From: Phoenicibacter sp963588595
Lineage (GTDB): Bacteria; Actinomycetota; Coriobacteriia; Coriobacteriales; Eggerthellaceae
Reading direction: 5' to 3'
DNA: 16,047 nucleotides
Assembly (NCBI GenBank): GCA_963588595.1
Contig: CAVAIA010000023.1
Span: 1 to 16,047, forward strand
Shown one piece after another: positions 7,499 to 15,579 of the stretch (its first letter is position 1; every line of letters begins with the position of its first letter). Below the pieces are notes generated by a model. That model saw only the letters and a program-made list of their open reading frames with translations, did not search any database and was not told the origin of the DNA. Position numbers and translations under genes: made by a program.

Positions 7499-7513
7499 TT
7501 TAGAAGTTCTAAA
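7499..7513 (+). repeat. Short palindrome in the rpoB leader
   Basis: TTTAGAA (7499-7505) and TTCTAAA (7507-7513) are perfect inverted copies with one central base. As RNA only a weak 5-bp stem with a 5-base loop could form. It sits directly before the ribosome-binding site. Confidence 0.4.
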
Positions 7514-7520
7514 GAAAGGA
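7514..7520 (+). promoter_or_regulatory. Ribosome-binding site that fixes the rpoB start
   Basis: GAAAGGA ends 8 bases before GTG at 7529. The competing TTG at 7481 lies at the predicted transcription start and cannot have a ribosome-binding site in the mRNA. Confidence 0.75.
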
Positions 7521-7528
7521 ATTTAATA

Positions 7529-10500
7529 GTGGCGACCAAGAAAAAGACCAGCAAAGAGAACATTTATAGACAAAGACGTTCTTTTGCAAAAATTCCAGAA
7601 GTTATGGATATGCCTAACTTGATTGATGTTCAAATCTCAAGTTTCGAAAAATTTAAAACGGAGGGCATTTCTGAAGCATTCCATGATTTGACTCCAATAG
7701 AGAGTGCTAAATCAAACATGGTTCTCGAATTTGGCGACCATCATTTTGAGGAACCAAAGATGGGAATCGAGGAATGCAAAGATAAAGATCAAAACTATCA
7801 AGCGGCTCTAACTGCGGACGTTAGGTTCATTAACCGCGAGACGGGCGAGGTCATTGAGCAAGAGTGCTACATGGGAGATTTCCCTATGATGACTCCTCGT
7901 GGCACGTTCATTATCAATGGAACTGAGAGAGTTGTTGTATCTCAATTGGTCAGGAGCCCAGGGGTTTATTTCTCGAAGGAGTTTGACAGGACAAGCAACA
8001 CAGAGATTATAAGCGCGAAAATGATCCCAAGTCATGGAGCGTGGCTTGAGTTTGAAACAGACAAGCGCGACACTCTTAATGTTCGAATTGACCGCAAGCG
8101 CAAACAGCCGGCGACTTTGGTTGTGCGTGCTCTTGGTCTTGCGCAAACAAATGACGAGGTGATAAAGCTTCTTGGAAAGAACAAATTTGTTTTAAACACT
8201 CTTGAGCGTGATAGTGCTGTTAATCAAGAGGAGGCGTTGATCGAGCTCTATAAGCGTTTCCGTCCAGGCGAGCCGCCAACGATTGAAAGCGCGCGCTCGA
8301 TGCTTGAAAACCTCTACTTTAGAGCTAACCGCTATGGTCTAGCGCGTGTTGGCCGCTATAAAATTAATAAAAAATTGCATAATGGAAAGAATCCAAAATG
8401 CGACATTAAACTAGAAAAAGGCGAGTATATCCAAACGCTCACCCCTGACGACATTGTCAAAACGATTAAGTATTTAATAGCTCTAGGTCTAGAAAAAGAC
8501 GGATATTCCTATGACGACATCGATCATTTCGGAAACAGAAGAATCAGAACTTGTGGAGAGCTAGTTTCTAACACTTTTAGAACTGGTCTTTCAAGAATGT
8601 CTAGACAAGTTAGAGACAGAATGGGCACTCTTGATCCAGAAGAGATAACGCCAACGATCCTTGTCAATTCGAGACCTATCAACGCTCAATTAAAAGAGTT
8701 CTTTGGCTCTTCTCCTCTCTCTCAATTCATGGATCAAACTAACCCTGCGTCTGGGATCACTAACAAACGACGTCTTTCTGCTTTGGGACCTGGCGGACTT
8801 TCCCGCGAGCGTGCAGGAATCGACGTTCGTGACGTTCACAATTCTCACTACGGAAGAATGTGTCCAATCGAGACTCCTGAAGGTCCAAACATCGGCCTTA
8901 TCGGCTCCCTTGCAACATTCGGACGAATAAATGAATATGGATTTATTGAAACTCCTTATCGCAAGGTTGAAGATGGCAAGGTAACAGACAAAATTGACTA
9001 TTTAACGGCTGATCAAGAAGAAAACTTCACGATTGCGCAAGCAAATGAAGAATTTGACCCAGAAACAGGAAAGTTCGGAAAATTTGATGAGAAAGGCAAA
9101 TTTGTCCCTGCAAAGAGAGTTTTGTGTAGGACACAAAATGCTGAGGGTGAGTTTGGAGAGCCAGCTGAGGTTGAGGTTGAGGAAGTTAATTACATGGACG
9201 TTTCTCCTCGCCAGATGACTTCCGTTGCAACTGCGCTCATTCCATTTTTGGAGCACGACGACGCTAACCGCGCGTTGATGGGTTCAAACATGCAACGCCA
9301 AGCAGTGCCATTGATAAAGCCTGAAGCTCCTCTTGTTGGAACGGGCATGGAGCATCGAATTGCAGTCGACAGTGGCGAGATCATGATTGCGCAAAGAGAT
9401 GGCGTTGTTGACTATGTCGACGGCGAGACGATCATCATCAAAACTAAGAGTGGAGAATATGACGAGTATCTCGTTCCAAAGTTTAAGAGATCAAATCAAA
9501 GTGGTTGCATAAACCACCATCCTTTGGTGCGCGCTGGAGACAAAGTTAGCGCTGGGGATGTTTTGGCGGACGGACCTTCTTGCGACCATGGTGAGCTTGC
9601 GCTAGGTCAAAACTTGACTATCGCCTACATGCCTTGGGAAGGTTATAACTACGAGGACGCTATCATTGTTTCTGAGCGTGTTGTTAAAGAAGACTTATTA
9701 ACTTCGATCTCAATCGCTCAACATGAAATTGAGTGTCACGAGACTAAACTTGGTGACGAGGAAATAACGAGAGAAATTCCAAACGTTTCTCCAAGCGCCG
9801 TGTCTCAACTAGATGAAGAAGGCGTCGTTATGGTTGGAACTGAGGTTAAACCTGGCGACATTCTTGTTGGAAAAGTTACTCCTAAAGGCGAGAGCGACAT
9901 AACGGCTGAAGAAAGACTTTTAAGAGCTATCTTTGGTGAGAAGGCAAGAGACGTTAGAGACACTTCCCTTCGTGTTCCTCATGGAGCTGGCGGGCGTGTT
10001 ATTGGAATTTTGCACTTTAGAGCGTCCGCAGGAGACGACTTAAAACCACAAGTCAAGGATATGATTCGCGTTTTCATAGCGCAAAAAAGAAAGGTTCAAC
10101 CTGGAGACAAACTTTCGGGTCGTCACGGAAACAAGGGTGTTATCTCCCGCGTTTTGCCTGTTGAAGACATGCCTTATATGGCAGACGGAACTCCAATCGA
10201 CGTCATGTTGAATCCTCTCGGCGTTCCTTCTCGTATGAATGTTGGTCAGCTTCTTGAAAACCACCTCGGTTGGGCTGCTAAGTGGGGATGGACGGACGAC
10301 GACAAGCAAAAGGAACCTGTTGAAGGTCCTCAATTTGTTTCAACGCCTGTTTTTGACGGAGCAACAGAGGAAGAAATTTCTGATGCGATAGAGGCTGCTA
10401 ATAGAAACTTAATGCTTAAGAAAAAAGAAGAATATGGATCACACTTCGATGAGACGTTCGTTCCGCAACTTTCTCGCGAGGGAAAGATGTGGCTTTATGA

Positions 10501-11128
10501 TGGGCGAACAGGAGAGAAATTTAGAGAGCCGATCACTGTTGGATCAACTTACATTCTAAAACTTGGCCACATGGTCGACGACAAGATCCACGCTCGTTCG
10601 AATGGTCCTTACAGCTTAATCACTCAACAACCTCTCGGCGGCAAGGCTCAATTTGGTGGTCAGCGTTTCGGAGAGATGGAAGTTTGGGCTCTTTATGCTT
10701 ATGGCGCATCAAATGTTTTGCAAGAGATGCTAACCATTAAATCCGACGACGTTTCTGGAAGATCGAGGGCATATGAAGCAATCGTCAATGGGAACAACAT
10801 TCCTGCGCCTGAGGTTCCTGAGTCATTTAAGGTTTTAGTCAAGGAAATGAAGAGTTTGGGACTTTCAGTTGAGCTTCAAGGCAATGGATCGGTTATGGAA
10901 ATTAAGGATGACGCGGATCCAAGCGATCGCAAGCCTAACGTTTATGCAGACAAACGAGAGCTTGAATTGACCGCTCAAGAAGAAGCGATAGACGCTCTTG
11001 CTGACATAGAGAGCGATCTGGGCGATTTGATGGAAGGCTTGGATCTTAACTTGGAAAACAATGAAGACGATGAGGAGAATCTTTTGATCGACGAAGATGG
11101 TGATGAGGAAGGAAAGGAGGAAGAATAA
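7529..11128 (+). CDS. rpoB: RNA polymerase beta subunit
   Basis: This is the core RNA polymerase beta subunit, 1199 residues from the GTG start. It forms one half of the catalytic cleft and the rifampicin pocket. Visible motifs are the rifampicin region GSSPLSQFMDQTNPASG followed by ITNKRRLSALGPGG (about 393-422), HNSHYGRMCPIETPEGPNIG, EGYNYEDAI with E709-D710 (beta residues near the active site), and GDKLSGRHGNKG (859-870). The position of E. coli His526 is Asn412, a change known to lower rifampicin binding in other bacteria. The C-terminal tail is strongly acidic: 19 of the last 37 residues are Asp or Glu. The stop codon overlaps rpoC (TAATG). The gene follows lepB here, not rplJ-rplL as in many bacteria. 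Confidence 0.98.
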   Translation: MATKKKTSKENIYRQRRSFAKIPEVMDMPNLIDVQISSFEKFKTEGISEAFHDLTPIESAKSNMVLEFGDHHFEEPKMGIEECKDKDQNYQAALTADVRFINRETGEVIEQECYMGDFPMMTPRGTFIINGTERVVVSQLVRSPGVYFSKEFDRTSNTEIISAKMIPSHGAWLEFETDKRDTLNVRIDRKRKQPATLVVRALGLAQTNDEVIKLLGKNKFVLNTLERDSAVNQEEALIELYKRFRPGEPPTIESARSMLENLYFRANRYGLARVGRYKINKKLHNGKNPKCDIKLEKGEYIQTLTPDDIVKTIKYLIALGLEKDGYSYDDIDHFGNRRIRTCGELVSNTFRTGLSRMSRQVRDRMGTLDPEEITPTILVNSRPINAQLKEFFGSSPLSQFMDQTNPASGITNKRRLSALGPGGLSRERAGIDVRDVHNSHYGRMCPIETPEGPNIGLIGSLATFGRINEYGFIETPYRKVEDGKVTDKIDYLTADQEENFTIAQANEEFDPETGKFGKFDEKGKFVPAKRVLCRTQNAEGEFGEPAEVEVEEVNYMDVSPRQMTSVATALIPFLEHDDANRALMGSNMQRQAVPLIKPEAPLVGTGMEHRIAVDSGEIMIAQRDGVVDYVDGETIIIKTKSGEYDEYLVPKFKRSNQSGCINHHPLVRAGDKVSAGDVLADGPSCDHGELALGQNLTIAYMPWEGYNYEDAIIVSERVVKEDLLTSISIAQHEIECHETKLGDEEITREIPNVSPSAVSQLDEEGVVMVGTEVKPGDILVGKVTPKGESDITAEERLLRAIFGEKARDVRDTSLRVPHGAGGRVIGILHFRASAGDDLKPQVKDMIRVFIAQKRKVQPGDKLSGRHGNKGVISRVLPVEDMPYMADGTPIDVMLNPLGVPSRMNVGQLLENHLGWAAKWGWTDDDKQKEPVEGPQFVSTPVFDGATEEEISDAIEAANRNLMLKKKEEYGSHFDETFVPQLSREGKMWLYDGRTGEKFREPITVGSTYILKLGHMVDDKIHARSNGPYSLITQQPLGGKAQFGGQRFGEMEVWALYAYGASNVLQEMLTIKSDDVSGRSRAYEAIVNGNNIPAPEVPESFKVLVKEMKSLGLSVELQGNGSVMEIKDDADPSDRKPNVYADKRELELTAQEEAIDALADIESDLGDLMEGLDLNLENNEDDEENLLIDEDGDEEGKEEE

Positions 11129-14100
11129 TGGCAACTAAAACAGCAGAATTTGACGTTAGAAATTTCGATGCAATTCAAGTGCGCCTTGCTTCCTCAGAGG
11201 AAATAAGAAGCTGGTCTCGAGGCGAAGTTAAGAAGCCTGAAACGATTAACTATAGAACGCAAAGACCTGAAAAAGACGGTCTGTTTTGCGAGAAAATTTT
11301 CGGGCCAACTCGCGATTGGGAATGTGCATGCGGAAAATATAAACGAATCCGCTTTAGAGGAATTGTTTGCGAGAGGTGCGGCGTTGAGGTAACTCGCTCT
11401 AAAGTTCGTCGTGAGAGAATGGGGCACATCGAACTAGCAGCGCCAGTTTCTCATATTTGGTATTTCAAAGGAAGCCCAAGTCGCCTTGGATATTTCTTAG
11501 ACATTCCTCCTAAGGATCTTGAGAAAGTTCTCTATTTTGCCTCCTACCTCGTAACAAAAGTTGACGAGCAAGCTCGCGAAGAGGACGAAGATGAGCTTCG
11601 CGAGGAGATGTATGCTGACTTAGAGCAAATTGATGCTGAGAGGGATCGTTTGATCGAAGCAACTCGCGCTATGGGCGAGGGCTATAAGGCAGATGAGGAC
11701 GAAATAACTGATAAACCAGCAGAAGAAGTTTTGAGCCAAGAAGAGGTTGAAAACGAAATCGCTGAGTTGATTGAAGAGTTTAATGAAAGAAAAGCTTTGC
11801 GCCAAGATGCGTTTAGCGAATTTTTGAAGTTGAAGCCTCGCCAATTAGTTGACGACGAAGAGCTCTTCCGAGAGATGAGAACTTATTATAGCGACTATTT
11901 CGAGGGCGGAATGGGAGCTGCAAGCGTTCGCGATTTAATTGAAGAGGTCGATCTTGAGAAAACAGCCGAGGAATTAAAAGAACTCATCTCTTCAAGCAAA
12001 GGTCAAAAGAGAACGAAGGCCCTTAAGCGTTTAAAGGTTGTTGAGAGCTTTTTGCATAGCGGATCGAATCCAGCAAACATGATTATGGAGGTCATTCCAG
12101 TCATCCCTCCTGATCTTCGTCCTATGGTTCAACTCGATGGCGGAAGGTTTGCAACAAGCGACTTAAATGACCTTTATCGCCGCGTTATCAACAGAAACAA
12201 CCGCCTAAAGAAATTGCTTGACTTAAACGCTCCTGAGATCATGCTTAATAACGAGATGAGAATGTTGCAAGAGGCAGTCGACTCGTTGTTTGACAATGGA
12301 AGAAGAGGCAGAGCTATTGAAGGCCCTGGAAGAAGACCGCTTAAGTCATTGAGCGACATCCTGAAAGGAAAGCAAGGACGTTTCCGTCAAAACTTGTTAG
12401 GAAAACGTGTTGACTATTCTGGACGTTCCGTTATTGTTGTTGGACCTGAGCTTAAACTTCATCAATGTGGTTTACCATCACAAATGGCGCTCGAGCTCTT
12501 CAAGCCATTCGTTTTGAAACGTTTGATCGAGCTTGGAGCTGATAGAGACAGAAACATCAACGCCGCAAGGCAAATGATAGAAGAGGGCGCAAGCGAAGTT
12601 TGGGATGTTTTGGCAGAGGTAATCAAAGAGCACCCAGTTTTGCTTAACCGCGCTCCTACCCTTCACCGCCTTGGCATCCAAGCGTTTGAGCCTGTTTTGG
12701 TAGATGGCAAGGCGATTAAGCTTCATCCATTGGTTTGCACAGCATTTAACGCTGACTTTGACGGAGACCAAATGGCTGTTCATGTTCCGCTGTCAAATGA
12801 GGCACAATCAGAGGCAAGGGTTTTAATGCTTTCAACTAACAACATTAAATCGCCTGCTCATGGAAGACCTTTGACTGTCCCAACTCAAGATATGATCATA
12901 GGGCTCTATTACCTAACTGCTGTTCGTGAAGGATTTGAGGGCGAGGGTCGCCACTTTATAGATTTTGCGGATGCAACTACAACTTATGAGGCTCGCGCGG
13001 GACTCGATCTTCAAGCTAAAATTAACGTCAGGCTAAAAAGAGACGGACTTGTTGCCACTTCCTATAACACTTTTGAGGATCACAAAGCAGGAGATCATAT
13101 TGAAACTTCCGTTGGTAGAATCATCTTTAATGATGTTTTGCCAAAGGACTACCCTTACCTAAATTATGAGATGAACAAAACAGAGATCAGTCGTCTAGTT
13201 GCTGATTTGGCGGAGAAATATCCGCTCGGCGATTTGCCTGAGATCTACGACGGTCTTAAAGACGCTGGTTTTCATTATGCAACTCGCGCTGGAGTCACTG
13301 TTTCCGTTTATGACGCATCTATTCCTCCAACAAAGGCAAAGATCTTGGAAGAGGCTGACAAGAAGGTCGCTGAGATCCAAGAGGAATATGAAGTTGGTCT
13401 TTTGACGAATGACAGCCGCCACCAGGAGGTCGTTGACATTTGGAATGAGGCAAATGAAAAAGTTGGCGAGGACATGGCAAACAATTTTGACAGGTTCAAT
13501 CCAATCTATATGATGGCATTTTCTGGAGCGCGTGGTAACATTAAGCAAATTCGTCAGCTCGCTGGAATGCGTGGTCTTATGAGTGACCCTAAGGGACAAA
13601 TTATCGACCACCCAATTAAGGCAAACTTTAGAGAGGGTCTTAGCGTTCTTGAATACTTCATTTCAACGCATGGAGCTCGTAAGGGTCTTGCGGACACTGC
13701 TCTTAGAACGGCAGACTCAGGCCACCTAACAAGACGTCTTGTTGACGTTGCGCAAGATGTTATCATCCGCGAACTCGATTGCGGTTGCGATGAGGGAATG
13801 GAGTATTCTATTCGAAATGCTAAGGGTGACATCGACGACAATTTGGTTGGTCGTTGCTTGAACAAGGATGCTGTTGATAAAGACGGCAAAGTTGTTCTTA
13901 AAGCTGATGAGTATATAAAGAGCTTTAACGACTTGAAGAATCTTGACGCTGCAGGAGTTGAGAGCATAGAAATTCGCACTATCATGACATGCCATGCTGA
14001 GCATGGAGTTTGCCAAAAGTGCTATGGTCTCGATTTGGCAACCGGCTTGCCTGTCAACATCGGAACTGCTGTTGGTATTATTGCAGCGCAATCCATCGGC

Positions 14101-15552
14101 GAGCCTGGCACGCAATTGACAATGAGAACCTTCCACACTGGCGGCGTTGCAGGCGCCGACATCACTCATGGTCTTCCTCGTGTCCAAGAGCTTTTCGAGG
14201 CGAGGAACCCTAAAGGAAAAGCTGAGCTGGCAGAAATCTCTGGTCATTTGAGTGTTAGCACAAACGAAGATCACATGCACCTAAAGATTTTTGACGACGA
14301 AGGAAACATTCGCGAATATGAATTGAGCGCGCGTGCGCAATTGATGCCAGGAATTGAAGACGGTTGCGATGTTCACGTTGGGCAGCAATTGACGAAGGGT
14401 TCAATCAACCCACACGAGCTTTTGAGATTGACGGACGCTTCAACGACGCTTAGATATATAGTGAGCCAAGTTCAAGACGTCTATGTCAGCCAAGGCGTTG
14501 ACATTAACGACAAACACATCGAAGTTATTGCTCGCCAAATGCTAAAGAGAGTTGTCGTTCTTGATGGTGGAGATTCTTCGTTCTTGCCAGGAAGTCAAGT
14601 CGATCGCTTCTTGTTTAGAAAGACAGCAAATGAGCTTATCGATCAAGGCAAAGAGCCTCCTGTTGGTCAACCTGTTTTGCTAGGTATAACGAAGGCATCG
14701 CTCGCAACAGATTCATGGCTTGCAGCAGCTTCCTTCCAAGAGACAACAAAGGTCTTGACGGATGCGGCGATCGAGGGCTCAACTGACCACTTGCGCAGCT
14801 TGAAAGAAAACGTCATCATCGGAAAACCAATTCCAGCTGGAACTGGAATTAAGAGATACCACGAATTGGATCTCACTTTCAAGGGTGAGCCGATTAAACA
14901 TAATGTTGACACGGAAGATGAGCTTCCTGATTACGCGCCTGAAGGTCTTCAAACGATAGAGGAAATGATTCCTGAGCGCGAGCAATGGCAAATTGGAGCT
15001 GACGGTTCGTTTGTCGGGGATGGAAACTACAAAAACTACATGGGGATGCTTGAACTCGTCAAGAATGGACACAACCTAACCGAAGAAGAAGGCAGACTCT
15101 ATCTCTATGATGATCTTGGGGTTTCTCAACGTTGGGCTAATAAATTCAGCGAGGCTGGAATTGAGATCGTTCAAGACCTCGTTGGGAAAGACGAGGCTGA
15201 GCTAAAGCAAATTTCGGGCATAGGCGACAAAGCGATCGCTGAGCTAAAACGTGGGCTTGACACTCGCAATTTGCGTTTTGTCATTGAGGACTCAAAGGCA
15301 AAAGAGTCGCAAGAGGACGTTTCTTATCTTATGGATATGGTTTTCAACCCTGATGGAACAAGCCAACCAGCTTCAGGGATGGACAACTTTAACGACGAAG
15401 AGGAGTCTCTAGTCGATGACGAAGACGACAGCGACAGTTTTGCAAGAAGTGAAAGCGAGCTAGATGCTGTTTTGAATGCTATGAGAGATCTTGGCTTTAG
15501 CGTTACAGATGAAGAAACGGAAGAAGCTAAGAACAAGGAAGACGAAGAGTAG
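11128..15552 (+). CDS. rpoC: RNA polymerase beta' subunit with alpha-CTD-like C-terminal extension
   Basis: This is the core RNA polymerase beta' subunit, 1474 residues (E. coli 1407, mycobacteria about 1316). In order: first zinc ribbon with C66, C68, C81, C84; a charged helical insertion around 150-300, as in other actinobacterial beta'; catalytic NADFDGDQMAVH (541-552) with D543, D545, D547; second zinc site C885, C955, C962, C965; trigger-loop region TMRTFHTGG (998-1006); and the usual late motif IPAGTGI (1235-1241), after which most beta' proteins soon end. Here about 233 residues follow. Residues 1330-1384 resemble the alpha C-terminal domain: R1335, N1338, G1366, K1368 and E1372 fall on E. 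coli R265, N268, G296, K298 and E302. An acidic tail follows. The ATG overlaps the rpoB stop, with AAAGGAGG 7 bases upstream. Confidence 0.98.
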   Translation: MATKTAEFDVRNFDAIQVRLASSEEIRSWSRGEVKKPETINYRTQRPEKDGLFCEKIFGPTRDWECACGKYKRIRFRGIVCERCGVEVTRSKVRRERMGHIELAAPVSHIWYFKGSPSRLGYFLDIPPKDLEKVLYFASYLVTKVDEQAREEDEDELREEMYADLEQIDAERDRLIEATRAMGEGYKADEDEITDKPAEEVLSQEEVENEIAELIEEFNERKALRQDAFSEFLKLKPRQLVDDEELFREMRTYYSDYFEGGMGAASVRDLIEEVDLEKTAEELKELISSSKGQKRTKALKRLKVVESFLHSGSNPANMIMEVIPVIPPDLRPMVQLDGGRFATSDLNDLYRRVINRNNRLKKLLDLNAPEIMLNNEMRMLQEAVDSLFDNGRRGRAIEGPGRRPLKSLSDILKGKQGRFRQNLLGKRVDYSGRSVIVVGPELKLHQCGLPSQMALELFKPFVLKRLIELGADRDRNINAARQMIEEGASEVWDVLAEVIKEHPVLLNRAPTLHRLGIQAFEPVLVDGKAIKLHPLVCTAFNADFDGDQMAVHVPLSNEAQSEARVLMLSTNNIKSPAHGRPLTVPTQDMIIGLYYLTAVREGFEGEGRHFIDFADATTTYEARAGLDLQAKINVRLKRDGLVATSYNTFEDHKAGDHIETSVGRIIFNDVLPKDYPYLNYEMNKTEISRLVADLAEKYPLGDLPEIYDGLKDAGFHYATRAGVTVSVYDASIPPTKAKILEEADKKVAEIQEEYEVGLLTNDSRHQEVVDIWNEANEKVGEDMANNFDRFNPIYMMAFSGARGNIKQIRQLAGMRGLMSDPKGQIIDHPIKANFREGLSVLEYFISTHGARKGLADTALRTADSGHLTRRLVDVAQDVIIRELDCGCDEGMEYSIRNAKGDIDDNLVGRCLNKDAVDKDGKVVLKADEYIKSFNDLKNLDAAGVESIEIRTIMTCHAEHGVCQKCYGLDLATGLPVNIGTAVGIIAAQSIGEPGTQLTMRTFHTGGVAGADITHGLPRVQELFEARNPKGKAELAEISGHLSVSTNEDHMHLKIFDDEGNIREYELSARAQLMPGIEDGCDVHVGQQLTKGSINPHELLRLTDASTTLRYIVSQVQDVYVSQGVDINDKHIEVIARQMLKRVVVLDGGDSSFLPGSQVDRFLFRKTANELIDQGKEPPVGQPVLLGITKASLATDSWLAAASFQETTKVLTDAAIEGSTDHLRSLKENVIIGKPIPAGTGIKRYHELDLTFKGEPIKHNVDTEDELPDYAPEGLQTIEEMIPEREQWQIGADGSFVGDGNYKNYMGMLELVKNGHNLTEEEGRLYLYDDLGVSQRWANKFSEAGIEIVQDLVGKDEAELKQISGIGDKAIAELKRGLDTRNLRFVIEDSKAKESQEDVSYLMDMVFNPDGTSQPASGMDNFNDEEESLVDDEDDSDSFARSESELDAVLNAMRDLGFSVTDEETEEAKNKEDEE

Positions 15553-15579
15553 GCTCTCTTTACCTTTTTGGAGTAAAAA

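Noticed and set aside
7481..7528. Upstream TTG start for rpoB
   Set aside because: It lies at the predicted transcription start (promoter 7446-7474), while GTG 7529 has a well-spaced GAAAGGA.
13726..14280. 184-codon antisense open frame within rpoC
   Set aside because: Antisense to conserved beta' coding sequence, no recognisable motifs and no ribosome-binding site; long shadows are expected in a gene of this length.
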